Assembly (NCBI GenBank): GCA_020091685.1 | Contig: CM034610.1 | Location: forward strand, 31,089,134-31,153,133 | DNA length: 64,000 nt | From: Lutjanus erythropterus | Taxonomy: Eukaryota; Chordata; Actinopteri; Lutjaniformes; Lutjanidae | Reading direction: 5' to 3' | In this document: one piece after another, positions 48,727-60,038 of the stretch | Layout of the letters: every line of letters begins with the position of its first letter | Numbering within the stretch: the stretch's first letter is position 1 | Translations under genes and position numbers: made by a program | Notes under the pieces: generated by a model | Told to the model about the DNA's origin: nothing | The model's input: the letters and a program-made list of their open reading frames with translations, nothing else | The model's database searches: none

Positions 48727-49307
48727 TACAATCTGTTTGGCATAAACTGTACAATGAAGTCACTGTTTAGTGGGCCAGCCTGCTGCTCAAGTCTGTCTGT
48801 ATGCGAGTGTGTGTGTGTGTGTCCCTGTTGCTAGAAAGTTGTGGTGTGTGTTGAGGCTGAGGGACAGGAGGTGGAGAATAAAACTGTTAGTGCTGACTCA
48901 AGAGTTTGACCAAACTGCACACCCTCACAGCTCAGTAACAGAGCAGTGTGTTCCTCACAGTCTGTCAGTGCTGTGTGTTTCTCTGCTTCAAATCAACAGT
49001 GTCAGCAGTAAAAACATCAAATCAAACCACTTGTCTTCTTCTACACAGATTGACTCAAATGTTCTAAAAGGCAATCCATAACCTCTGAACACATTTAATT
49101 ATGTTGCTGCATCAACTGCCAGTTGCAGCCTCATTAGAATAAGAGTTAATAGAAAACCTCCTCCACCTTCAGAAAGCCCTCAGGGGCCGGTTGTAGTGGT
49201 TTTGTTTGTGGCTGGAGAATGAGCCGTGGCTGCAGGGGAGAGTGCGATAGAAAGAATGTGCAGACCTCCGGTCCCTGCTAATGGAGATCATCCACAGTGA
49301 CTACATT

Positions 49308-49948
49308 TACATGCACACTAGTTTTCCACTAATATTCAGAAGATGGCAATATTGTGAATTTGATACAGGTCATGTAACCAGTATATTATGGATAGATATT
49401 CTGAATTTGGCCTTATTCTGTCTGAAAGGAGCATATTCTGATTAAGACATGTGGGATTTGCTGGTATTACTGGTTTTGGGAGCATTCTTTGGACATCTAA
49501 ACAACAAATTCAGAATATGTGTCTGAGTTGGGCTTTTTACAGCAGTTTATGACATACAGTCTCTTTGTACTATAAACAAGCCAAATAGCCAGCAGTTTGT
49601 AGGACAGGTGTAGACAAGTATGCACAAAAGAAAATCTAAAATTTGTTGTCAGAGGGAGAAACGCACCTACTTTTAAAACATTTGATATCAACATGTTTTT
49701 GACTATGCATAAATATCACAATGCTAACCTTTTCAAGAAGGTGCTTAAATGAATGAAAGAGGGAGGCTGAGTTTGCATGGTAGCACCAGTAGGAAGCTTA
49801 AGAATTACTAGAGGCATCCATAATCAGAGTGTGCACAGCTGCATATAACCTGGAATATTAATTTTCATTAGGCATGTTAGCAGCTTGGTAGGATGTGGAT
49901 ATGGTCTTTTTCAGAATAAGGGCAAACCTGGAATATGGTGTGCATGTA
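49308..49948. mobile_element. MITE with 'tacatgcacac' terminal inverted repeats
   Basis: Left 'tacatgcacactagttttcc' and right 'ggaatatggtgtgcatgta' are inverted over about 20 bp and followed inward by 'attcagaa' and 'ttcagaataagg'. The 641-nt body repeats 'attctga' words. It matches a MITE type common in fish. Confidence 0.65.
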
Positions 49949-49954
49949 GGTTTC

Positions 49955-50080
49955 TCTGATTTCAGCTTCTTAGATGTGAATATTTCCTGGTTTCTTTACT
50001 CCTCTCTGACAGTAAACTGAATGTCTTTGAGTTGTATACATTAGAGAACATCATCTTGGACTTTGATTAACATTTTTCTA
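49955..50080 (-). mobile_element. hAT-like MITE, 'agggctgcaactaa' family, copy 10, core only
   Basis: The minus strand carries the 'tttactgtcagagaggagta' core and 'aagctgaaatcagagaaa' but neither terminal repeat. Confidence 0.65.
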
Positions 50081-51413
50081 TAATATAGAGCTACATTCTT
50101 GTCCTAAAAACTATTTAAAAAGCACATAATTAAGTCATTGTTACACTGGGTGACATGTTCCTTCATTACCATGAACAGTTTATTTTGACTCACATACACC
50201 ATTCTGCTGCCCCAAATCCTCACTAGAGGACCACAATGTGCCACTGAAAATAGTCCCTAACCTTGAAATAATTCACTCATAAACACAGCACTTTTTGACT
50301 GATTTTGTTTGTGTGTCCTCCACATGATGTGCTCAGTGGTCTGAACCATTGCAGAGCAGGAATACATCACTGTTCCCTTTTTGGTGACAACAAGTGCTGT
50401 AAAAGTGCTGGCATCAAATTGAACAAAATAGTGGCAGCTGCTGCTTATCAAACTATAAAAACAAACAGTTCATGATTTTCTTTACTTCCCCAAAGAGCAA
50501 AGGACAGTAAATGAAGACATCTTTGGCTTCAGGCCATCAGCAGAGAGCATTAATTGTAAACTGTTGGACCTGTCCAAGTCAATACATGCACTGTACATCT
50601 ATGGCAAACATTTACCACAGGGTAGTTAATGATGTTACTGAGTAAATGATGTGTGCTGATTGTGTCTGCAGATGGAAGTGAATCAGAAAAGAGTCTTAGA
50701 GATGGTGGAGCTAAAGTTTTTACAGTGAAAAAATATGACCCTACCATAAAACAGCTGCTTTTAGAATGGAGCTTGGTTTAACAGTCTGTTCACTCCAAAT
50801 CCCGCTGGAGAGGCGGATGTTTTAACATGAATAATTCACATAAATTGAGCTGACCTACCTTCTAATAATGAAACTTGTAAACAGCGTAAAGTAGCATAGG
50901 AAGTGGAGCTAAGACTGACCTGTTTTCTACTTCTCTCTGTTCGTAATGAAAGGTACAGCAAACACCAATCAAAACAGAGACACTGGTTCACCACAGTGAT
51001 GTAATCCGCCACACTTCCAGGGTAGAGAAGTCAAAGTACTGAGAGATGAATTAACACATTATTGGTCTGTGACTTGGCCTTTTTCATGTGATATACTGAC
51101 AATAAGAAAAATCCAGAAAAATATCAGCCTTAGTCTTTAAAGTTTTGATGAGTTGACCATCCTGCTGAGTGAATCACTTTGTTCTTTATCATTCAGTGGT
51201 ACAGAGGAGCAAAATATCAGATTGACATTATCTCACATGTAAATAATTATGATTGATATATTTTTTACTACTACTGACTGATGCATGAATCTAGTTCTAG
51301 ATTGGATAGTTGTTGTGTTATGTTTCTGTGAAATGGCAGCATACCTGCAGACTTCAGAGTGTGACATATTTCTGAGTGAAATGGAGTATACAGACAGGTT
51401 GTCATTTTGAGAG

Positions 51414-51777
51414 TAGAGCCAGACAGATATATCAGTCGACCGATATTAGCTTAGCGCGGCTATTTTGGAATCAGCGTATATGATGTTAACAGAATATAAA
51501 ACAGATTAATAACCTTTATTTATTTATTTAATTATTTTAGTTTTGCAGGCAGCATTTTATGTATATTTGATCCCTTTTCCCAATTCCAGTTGTTTTACTT
51601 GTGTTTTTTACTTATAGGTATATATATGTTTATTAAAAGTAGCTCTTTCAGTGCCCCAATGCCATTTTGGATTTCATAAATAAAAAATATTGGCTGATAG
51701 ATTTACCCAAATTTTTTTTACTCCCTAATATTGGTATTGGCATCATCCCCAAAAATCCAGTATCAGTTGGGCCCTAG
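51414..51777. mobile_element. MITE of the 'ggcccgaccgatatat' type
   Basis: Left 'agagccagacagatatatca' with 'gtcgaccgatatt'; right 'ccagtatcagttgggccct'. The termini are inverted but imperfect. The 364-nt AT-rich body contains 'tttatttatttatttaa'. Confidence 0.6.
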
Positions 51778-52614
51778 AAAGGGATGTGATGTGGATTTGA
51801 CTTGGCAAGCGCAGAGTCTAAGGATAATCACAGTGATACCACCGGCTATGAAGTTATGGAGGCCCGTTGGTCTCCAGCCACACCTCCCTCACCTGCTGGA
51901 TCAAACGGAGAAATGAATAAATGACTGTAAACATCAACCACGTTCTTCAGATATGTAAACAAGTTCTATCATCACCTGTCTGACCTGTGATACTACTCCT
52001 CTAGCTACTACGTCCCACAAGCTTTTATATGACGGGATGGGCTGCAGGATGAGTCATCAGAAGCATTATAAGGTTTTACAAGAACACAGACACAGAGGGA
52101 TTTACATATTAACTTTCTTCTTTTACTTGTTTTCTTTACTTACAGTAGCTTTATTTTTCATAGAGACAGCGGAGCAGTTCAGACAGGGACACAGAATAAG
52201 AACATTAATAATTTCACTGGGTCCATGAGTATACAGATTTTTAAATAATGTTCATACCTTCATACCTTTTCTTTCCAATTTTACTTTGTTTTGGTGGCAT
52301 CTGCAAAGCTGTAATACATCTATATGTCAAGAGTGGGAGGAGTGAGAGGAGTCTGACTGTGGGAGGAGGGAAATGGCAGCTGCCACACACACACACACAC
52401 ACACACACACAGTGACACACAGTGACACACACTCTTCTTTAATGCTGTTCAGCTGACAGTCCTGCCTCAGTGGAACTTTATGGCTTTATGCCCTGCAGTG
52501 CTCCAAATACAAAGCTCTCTCTCTCTACGTCTCTGTCTCTCCTTACCCTGCCCCCTTCCTCCCTACTTCTATATTCATCTCAGTGTCACGTTACTTTGAC
52601 AACATCTCATGTGC

Positions 52615-52616
<2 letters not shown>

Positions 52617-52689
<73 letters not shown>
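52617..52689. repeat. (CA)n microsatellite
   Basis: About 36 perfect CA units. Confidence 0.95.
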
Positions 52690-52690
<1 letters not shown>

Positions 52691-53035
52691 TCACAAACAC
52701 ATAGTTACACAGACACCTGTGGTGTCAGTTCACATTGATGCTGGATATAGAGGGATTGCCTTACATGTGATTTCTAGCTCTCTATCAGCCAACAGTAGGC
52801 CTCTCATTTTAGCAGGTGATAGTGTCACTTGTTGATTATCAGCATTCATTTCATAACTTGAACTGGCATATGGTGACACATTGTGATGGATGATGATATT
52901 GTTTATATTGTTTTTATGTACTTCATACTTTTTAGATCTATGTATGTAGGAGGTTAATTACAAATTGGGCTCTACATTATGCTGTTTCAGCGCTATTATA
53001 ATAACCCATCATTCAGTTTTGCGTTCTCTAGCTTT

Positions 53036-53730
53036 AATGATGAAATGATTATTAATCAATTATTAAATGAATCACCAGCTATTTTGATAATGGATTAATT
53101 GATTGGAGTCATTTTTTTTAGAAAAAAAGTGTCCAAATTCTCTGATTTCAACTTCTTATATGAGATTATTTTCTGGTTTCTTTTCTCCTCTCTGACAGTA
53201 AACTGAACATCTTTGAGTTGTGGACAAAACAAGACATTTGAGGACGTCATCTTGGACTGATCAATATTTTTGACCATTTTGTGGACCAAAGAACTAATTG
53301 ATTAATGGAGGAAATGATCAACAGATTTACTGATAATGAAAATAATTGTTTCAGAAACAACTTGAAAAATAGTGTTTGCTATTAGTCATGTGTCTGTGTG
53401 CTCCTCTTTTTCAACTGACAAGATTGTTGACAGGATTAATTAATTGATTAATTGAGAAAATGATCAACAGATTAATCGACAATGAAAATAGTAGTTCATT
53501 GCAGCCCTAAAATGCTATTCATCAGTTGTAAGGCACTTTTAAATCATGATGTTCTGATGGTAGAGGACTCAGTGGATGATGATTGACAAGCAATCTGAGA
53601 ATGTCTCGTTGGGCTCTGGGAAACTGTGATTAGCATTTTTCACAATCTTTTTTAGATTTTCTGGACTAAATGATTTATCAATTAAAAGTGAAAATAATCA
53701 GTGGATTAATAGTCAGGCTAACAGTCCAAT
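53036..53730 (-). mobile_element. hAT-like MITE family cluster (copies 11-13, inverted)
   Basis: One near-complete copy at 53036-53345 carries the core ('ctctctgacagtaaactgaa' on the +). An end fragment at 53434-53508 finishes 'cattgcagccct', the inverse of the family's left end. A diverged fragment lies at about 53575-53720. Together they suggest nested or serial insertion. Confidence 0.6.
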
Positions 53731-56265
53731 TTGTAGTTTCTGCCTTCTCAGCCAACAAAGTCTGCGTAGTTACACATCTCGTTTGAGTCTTGGTGGATGT
53801 TAACAGTGTTGACACGACGTCTGAGCAACTTCAGATACCGTGTGTATTTAGGGATGTGGTCGTGTGTGTGGCAGACTGGTTGGTAGAAATCTGGACTTCT
53901 AAAATTAACCTTGGACATAGTGTCACATCCACACAGTGTCTGAAATGGACACTAGCCCACAGCTACAGTGTATCAAATAAATCAGACCACTGACCAGCCA
54001 ATCCTCTGTCACCATGTGCCACACTGTACTCCTCATGCCTCATATACACAAAACGTACTCACACATATGCAGTACTCATTATTCCAATCCCTGATCAGCA
54101 GCATGACCATCAGTGCTGGAAGAATAAGAGCATCAGAAACTCTCCCACAGTTTGTTCCCTCCTGCCTCAGCCTCTGCGTCTCCATGGTAACGAGCATTGT
54201 CCCTGAAAGGAAGGCTGTTTGAAGTCTTTAACAAGCCATCTGTCTTTGTCTCCATATATATATGAATGTGTGTCATATTTGTTGTTATGCTACTAATTAT
54301 CTGTTGCACAAGATGTCCTCACATCACACCACGGTGTGTCTGCCTCAGCCCTTTGTTGTGTTCACAGCAGGGCTTGAACAAATAGCCTTGAGTCATAGAA
54401 ATAGTCTGACGATAATAATTAAAGCTAGTTATCCATTATGTATTTTAATCAGTAGATAACTAAGTGTCTGTATCTGCTTTGTAAAGCACACAAGAAATCC
54501 CATTTACTATTGAAATGGCTCTCTTTATACCCAGCTACTGAAAGATATTGATCAACTTTTCCTGTCCTGTCTGTTCAAATCAGAACCAAAGACTGGTTTT
54601 ACCATCGTTGGTTATGGTCACACATTAAATCCAGGGTCACACGGCTGGAATATCTTCTACATTTTGCAATAAGTGGCAACAGCACCGCCATTATCACCAC
54701 ATCATTTCACTTACCTGTTGCCACTGGACACTTTGTGGATTCTGTGCTCATATTCTATTTCTCTCAGTCTGATGAAAATAGACCAGTCGGTGGTCATGGT
54801 GACCATGTTGCCTTGGTAACACAGTCTCTGCGTGTATCGTGTCTAAACAGGCCAACAGTAAGTCAGAATAGATTGCTCAGTGGTGGTAGAAATAGACTCA
54901 CACAGGCACATACATGTGTGTTATTTTCTGTCAGTGTGAAGCTAAACATAGTGACCGCAGGAAAGTGAGGGCATCATGAGCCTGCGCAAAAGTTCTACTC
55001 ATATCACTGTCACTAGAAGATTCTTCAGGACTTTCCACACATGTGAGATAATGTGTAAGAAGTGTTAGAAAATGTAATGGAGAGGATCTGGTGGACATGC
55101 TCTAAATAAAGCTGGTTATATGTCTTTACATGTTAGTTAAAACTGCAGTGGAGCTTGTGTCTTCCCTTCTAGCAGTGAGAGTAATCATACAAACCCTGTC
55201 AACACGCTCTTCTGACGTAGGCCTACAGGTGAGCTCACCCCCGTCTCCCCTGGCTTCTCTCTCCAAGCATTACATAACAACCATATCCCCGGAAAGTCCC
55301 AGACTTGTGTTTAGAAATAGCCTTAAAAAACTGAGAAATTTCCACAGTTCCAAGACCAGTATTTAGTATTTCTTTGTAATGTAAAATACAGATGTTTTGA
55401 GAGAAATGATTAATTTGCAACTGAAATAAACTACTCGTTCATCCATTCATTTTCAATAACCTACATTTAATCCACCACTCAGCTTCTGCATCAAACTTTG
55501 ACCCTCTAACAAGTGTCTGTCAGGTTAAGAAAGACAGCTTGTGGAAAGCACCTTGTGAGTGTAGCAGGAACTACTTTCTGTCATCAGTGATAGTTCTGTT
55601 AGCTAAAGTTAGCAATTTTGGTGGCCAACTTGTTATTGTGATGTGGCAGTGAGATGGAAAAACCACCACAGAAAAAAGACGGAATGGTTTTGGAGAAAAG
55701 GAGGTTTAAGGAAAAAATTTATCAACTCTTAGTTCTTCAGGGAACAGATGACATGATCTGCTTTATCTGCAATCAGGTGAATTCTGAGCTCAAGGAATTC
55801 AATGTTAAATGCCATTATATCACAATTACTCCTAGTTACACTCCTTTTAGCTTTGGCAAGGCCATCATTACTGTTTGACATAAAATACATCACTGCTTGT
55901 ATGCCAGCATGGGAATATCACTGCTGACACTGACACCACTGAGTGTGATTTACCTGGATGAACTTGTCTGACAAGGGCTTGAATGTAACAGATTTTAATA
56001 TATATGCCAAAGTCCCGCACTGCATATTTAAGTGTTTTATATTATATTAATAAGAGGACAACCTCTTATTTATCTTGCAAGTCAGCTGGATTCGTAAGAT
56101 CATGCAAGAATCCATCTTGCCAGGCTTCAAGTTATCCGTTTGTGTTTGCACCAAAAGTGGTGAAGCCATTCAGCATCCTACTGGGACTACTGGCAGCTAC
56201 AGGCGTGGTTTTAGGTGTGACGACAGCGAGAAGTGTTCATGGAAGCGACTTATCTCAAACAAGCA
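53731..56265. other. jmjd1c intron; nothing recognised
   Basis: AT-rich intron without exon, RNA gene or clear transposon ends. Part of the 3' end (about 55990-56265) may belong to the helicase-bearing relic that follows. Confidence 0.55.
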
Positions 56266-56439
56266 ATGGCAGCTCCTGAAGAAGTTAGCATAGATGCTGT
56301 AATAGCATCAGTTATATCAGAACTAGAGAGTATTTCTTCATTGAAAGAAGAGCAAAGAACGACACTGAAGGCTTTAGTTTTAGCTCCTCTCCTGACCTGT
56401 TTCGGCAAGAGTTTTTATGCTTCATATTTATGTGTCTGA
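56266..56439 (+). pseudogene. Fragment of a superfamily-2 (RecQ-like) helicase, N-terminus
   Basis: From ATG at 56266 the frame reads MAAPEEVSIDAVIASVISEL, ESISSLKEEQRTTLKALVLA, PLLTCFGKSFYASYLCV, then stops. 'LKEEQR-TLKAL' followed by 'L-T-FGKS' matches the Q-motif-like entry and the Walker A box (usually T-G-F/T-GKS) of RecQ-like helicases that I associate with repeated helicase ORFs in fish genomes. Here the first Gly of the box is Cys and about eight residues before it seem to be missing. No helicase motifs II to VI follow. This is probably a relic of a mobile element or a processed fragment; a chance match is possible. Confidence 0.45.
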
Positions 56440-56751
56440 GGTACACTTACCCTTTTACAGTATTTTATGGTTAAAACCAGATGCCCATCCAATACAATAA
56501 ATTGCTTCAAGATACTGTTAACATGCATTCTTTTATTGTTGCTGTATGAACAACTGGATTGAGGTTTAGCTGTGTGTGTTTTTGGTATAACAGTGGTAAA
56601 AGAACTCTTCAGAAAGTAATTGTAAGAATATATGAAAGGCGTTTATACTGACCTCTGTAGCGCTGCATTCCAGTGCGCTATTTTTAGCATGTATGCTGGT
56701 TTAATTTAGGGCTGAACAAGGCTATGAAACTAGAACACTGCAGCAGGATGA

Positions 56752-56802
<51 letters not shown>

Positions 56803-58375
56803 TCAGACAGAGAGAAGGTGAAATGAAAGGTGTGACCTCATCTCGTCTGCCCCTGGCCTCCTCGTCTCTGACTCCTGCAGCTCTGCATCATGAGTAGACA
56901 TTCAGGTTGTTCTTATAGCCTTTTAGAATATTTTATGTCTGTCTCACAGGAGCTGTAGAGGAGAAAACATGTCTCTGTATCTGGGACATTCACTTCTGCA
57001 TTTCGATTCTGTATGTATCTCTGTGAACTCGATGGATATTTTATTTGCTGTGGTCGTATTTTTTTTTTAGTAAATTGTCATGACAGTTTTTTTTAAGTAG
57101 CCCAGCTCACCACTGACTTCCTCTGCCTTCTTTTTCACACCTCCCCACAGAGAAGTGTATTTTTGTTGTCAACCACTACTATGTGTCAGCCTGTCATTAG
57201 AATGCAGACAGACTTCTGACCTCTTCCACTGAGGGAAACATGTTCCACAATGCAAATGCACGGCTTATATTTGAAATGTGAGTCCTACTACTGAGTAATA
57301 TTTAGAAAATGACCTTTCATAGTGGACAAACATGACTATGAGCAGTGTTGCTGTTTGGCTCAGTATTTAATTCTGTTGAGAGCAAAAAACTCTTTTCTGT
57401 TTGTCCATGATTCACAAGTGATGCGTCACTGTGAACACTCCCCAAAATAACCTCGATTGAACTGTGCACACACAGCCACACACAGTGCAGAAAAGCTGAG
57501 TGTGCTACCAGTATGGTGACTGTGGTTTGGTTTCCTCTTCCTCACTCTGTCTTCTGTCAGCATTGTGTAGATTGTTGCTTCATGTGTGTTTGAGTGATTT
57601 TAATATCTTTCTTCTGGGTTTAGTGAACTTCTTCATTAGTTCTTCTTTGAATCTTCCGGTTTTTCACCCTCTCTCACCCTCTGTGACTAGTGTATCCATG
57701 TTGATGCGTCTAGGAATGTGTGTGTGTGCTGAGCTGTCTGTTTTCATATGAACAATCGCTTGAAAATAAGAAACGCTGTGTTATTGTCATCTTGGAATGA
57801 GCACAGAGGGAGCAGATCCTCTTCGACAGAGGCTGCCATATCACACCACCATGTTTCAGCAGTAGCCTAGAAGGGACAAACCAAACACTGATTCGGCCTT
57901 TCACATTTTTTGTCAGTTCTCCTGTACTTTTGGAGGTGGAGGTTGAGGGTGAAGTGTTTGCAATCTGCACACTCACCGTTAGATGCCACTAAATGCTACA
58001 TAAGTAGGCAACCCTAGCCAGCATCTAACCGGTTGATTCCACTGGGCAGAGCACATCTGCACCACAGTTCTCACCAGCGATTCAGAAGCATATCAGCAGT
58101 GGAGTGTTGTGCTCATCTTTTATTTTCAAAATCGACTGGAATCTGTTAGGTTTTTCTGTGTCTAAGTTCCTGCTGGCTTGATCTGCTTTTTGCTGATTGA
58201 CACAGCATCCGTCAAAAATAGACCTTGCACGTATTTGAAACAGAGCACAGCAACAAGCTACTTCTGGGACACACCGAGGCGCTGCAGTGGCATTGTGTAG
58301 AATGGCAATGATCAACTCTGGCTGACGTGGTGCAGCCATGCCTGGTGGAATTTAGCCACCAGGAGTTACAGATTG
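56440..58375. other. jmjd1c intron; nothing but a CA array
   Basis: Contains a (CA)n array at 56755-56797. No exon, RNA gene or transposon end recognised. Confidence 0.6.
56755..56797. repeat. (CA)n microsatellite
   Basis: About 21 CA units. Confidence 0.95.
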
Positions 58376-58640
58376 CCTTGGGGTGGTGGTGGCCTAAGGG
58401 CATATGAAGGTTGATGGTTCGATCCCCATACTTACAGGATAAATCTGAGTGGGGAACCTGAAGGAGCAATGCTTACTCCCTCCCTCATTACCACCACGGA
58501 GGTACTCTGAGGGCCCTGAACTCCCCAGCTGCTCCAGCGGAGCCTCTCAGTAACTGACAGATCAGACTGTGGTTGCACCACAACAGAGAATTGCTCTGAG
58601 TGCAATTTTAAATAAATGTTTAAATGAAATAAAATTTAAT
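58376..58640 (+). mobile_element. tRNA-derived SINE
   Basis: A perfect B-box-like 'ggttcgatccc' (58416-58426) is preceded by 'ggtggcctaaggg', a decayed A box. A unique body follows, then a 3' end 'aaataaatgtttaaatgaaa'. It ends about 190 bp upstream of the exon at 58828. Confidence 0.65.
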
Positions 58641-58827
58641 TATAGGTTTTATAAGCCACAAAATAATCAACATTTTTATGTGGTTATCTTACAATAGAAA
58701 CAAAAGGAAATAGCACATCGTGTGTTGATTGAGGTGCAACTTAATGTGTCTTGTCTTAGTGTGGACTACTTTAAACAACTTTCACTGTGTTTGATGCTAA
58801 TCCTGTGTGTATGTTTGTGTGTTTCAG

Positions 58828-58933
58828 GATGAGGTAGACAGTCAGAACCCAGTGTTAAGGGAAAACCATCAGCTCCATGAAGAAGTGAAGGGCTGGCTCA
58901 AAGACCAGAAGGTGCAGGAAATTTTTATGCAAG
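58828..58933 (+). CDS. jmjd1c: jmjd1c exon 4 equivalent (35 codons plus 1 nt, phase 0-1)
   Basis: Acceptor 'gtgtgtttcag' and donor 'caag|gtaagctt' bound 106 nt. The peptide runs DEVDSQNPVLRENHQLHEEV, then KGWLKDQKVQEIFMQ, then the first base of a split Gly codon. It matches human residues of about 150-184 (NPVLRDN...LHEEVK...QKVQEIFMQG). The Met two residues before the junction corresponds to the residue at which, from memory, the 2358-residue short human isoform starts. Two tiny out-of-frame ATG reading frames lie upstream in this exon, at the 5' end (ATG AGG TAG) and near the middle (ATG AAG AAG TGA). Conservation and phase leave little doubt. Confidence 0.95.
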
Positions 58934-59135
58934 GTAAGCTTCTTATGTTGCGTCACTGTTTCAATATATGCAGTGTAACACTGTAACCATTTTTTTGCTG
59001 AATGTTTCAGTCATCAGCTGTGGTGACTGTGCTCTCAGTCCACTCAATCATGTCATTACTGTAACCAGTGTGTCTTACAATATGTAGTGTTTTACTTCGA
59101 GCAGTGGGACAATAACTGTTTGCTGTTGCCTCCAG

Positions 59136-59260
59136 GTCCCTATTCATTGAATGGCTACCGAGTGCGTGTGTACAGACAAGACTCGGCCACCCAGTGGTTC
59201 ACTGGCATCATTACACACCACGACCTCTTCAGTCGAAACATGGTCGTTATGAATGACCAG
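59136..59260 (+). CDS. jmjd1c: jmjd1c exon 5 equivalent (phase 1-0)
   Basis: Acceptor 'ttgcctccag' ends at 59135. The exon supplies the last two bases of the split Gly codon and then 41 codons: PYSLNGYRVRVYRQDSATQW, then FTGIITHHDLFSRNMVVMNDQ. The donor is 'cag|gtacaccc'. The peptide is nearly identical to human JMJD1C in this segment, the most conserved part of the N-terminal region. The pattern 'YRVRVYR...WFTGIITHHD' resembles a small beta-barrel reader-like fold, but that is inference. The intron before it is only 202 nt and the one after it 157 nt, so three exons are clustered here after very long introns. Confidence 0.96.
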
Positions 59261-59417
59261 GTACACCCAAACACACACAGCATTCTTTAAAATGTGTGCA
59301 GTGCAATTATCACAGTAAAAATTAAACTCAGCACCTTTAAAACAAGGAGGTCATTAGGTCTAATTATTCGTAGTCACATGTGAACAGCAGTGTGAAGTGA
59401 ATCTGGTTTGTGTTCAG

Positions 59418-59561
59418 GTGCTAGAGCCTCAGAACGTGGATCCATCTATGATCCAGATGACCTTTCTGGATGACGTGGTCCACTCGCTGCTGAAAGGAGA
59501 AAACATCGGCATCACTTCCAGAAGAAGATCACGATCCAGCCAGAACAACAACAGTGCCCAT
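59418..59561 (+). CDS. jmjd1c: jmjd1c exon 6 equivalent (48 codons, phase 0-0)
   Basis: Acceptor 'tgtgttcag' ends at 59417 and donor 'cat|gtgagttc' starts at 59562, giving 144 nt. The peptide is VLEPQNVDPSMIQMTFLDDV, VHSLLKGENIGITSRRRSRS, SQNNNSAH. It matches human VLEPQNVDPSMVQMTFLDDVVHSLLKGENIGITSRRRSR with almost no change. It ends in a basic Arg-rich run (SRRRSR) followed by an Asn-rich low-complexity stretch, which begins the long disordered middle part of the protein. The basic run could contribute to nuclear localisation or nucleic-acid contact, but that is inference. Confidence 0.96.
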
Positions 59562-59996
59562 GTGAGTTCGTACACACAGACAACACACGCAACAGCACAT
59601 GTGCACAACTGGTATGAGCTTTCTAACTGCTGACAGCAGTGCTGAAGAGGATGGACACTTTAAAATATACTGACATATTTAACTGTCTGTGTTGTGTATT
59701 CAAAATATGCAAAACATATAATATAGCTTGAAAATGCTGCCCTTAAGTTCAATTTATTAGTCATATTAAGTCATTCTGTCACCAAAGCACATCACACATC
59801 TGAACAGAACGGAGGCAGTAAACAAAATAGGAGACATTTCAAAGTGTCCTTTCAGCCAAAATGCGTGAAGCACATATGGAAGGAGCTGATTGGTGAAGCG
59901 GTCCGTTGAACGATCAGCCATGTTTTCTTTCTATTCATTGCATTTTGTTATTATTTTTCTCCTGATTTGTCTTTTCTTGTTGTTGACACATTAAAG
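59562..59996. other. Short jmjd1c intron
   Basis: 435 nt with standard GT...AG ends if the microexon is used. Nothing else seen. Confidence 0.6.
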
Positions 59997-60038
59997 ATGG
60001 CAGGAGGACGACCCAGCGGGACCACTGGCAACACTCAG
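59997..60038 (+). CDS. jmjd1c: Candidate jmjd1c cassette microexon (14 codons, phase 0-0)
   Basis: A 42-nt stretch flanked by 'ttaaag' on the left, after a T-rich tract from about 59948, and by 'cag|gtacatcc' on the right. It encodes MAGGRPSGTTGNTQ with no stop. It is G+C and CpG richer than the surrounding intron. Its length is a multiple of three, so inclusion or skipping keeps frame between '...NNNSAH' and 'SHYTRAQANSPRP'. In human JMJD1C, as I recall it, those two blocks are directly adjacent, so this would be an optional insertion. The AAG acceptor is weaker than the CAG acceptors of five neighbouring exons, which suits alternative splicing. It could also be a chance open stretch; only the splice signals and phase support it. 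Confidence 0.5.

Larger units (their letters stand above)
47669..49300. other. jmjd1c intron with simple repeats and a possible conserved patch
   Basis: Contains a CA array (48430-48499), a GGGA-rich tract (48653-48726) and a non-repetitive GC-richer patch (49105-49295). No exon seen. Confidence 0.6.
50081..53035. other. jmjd1c intron; repeats, no gene
   Basis: Apart from the MITE at 51414-51777 and CA arrays at 52383-52410 and 52617-52689, nothing was recognised. No exon or RNA gene. Confidence 0.6.

Noticed and set aside
58376..58440. Possible functional tRNA gene
   Set aside because: The B box is good, but the A box is decayed, the spacing is wrong and no cloverleaf forms. It is the head of a SINE.
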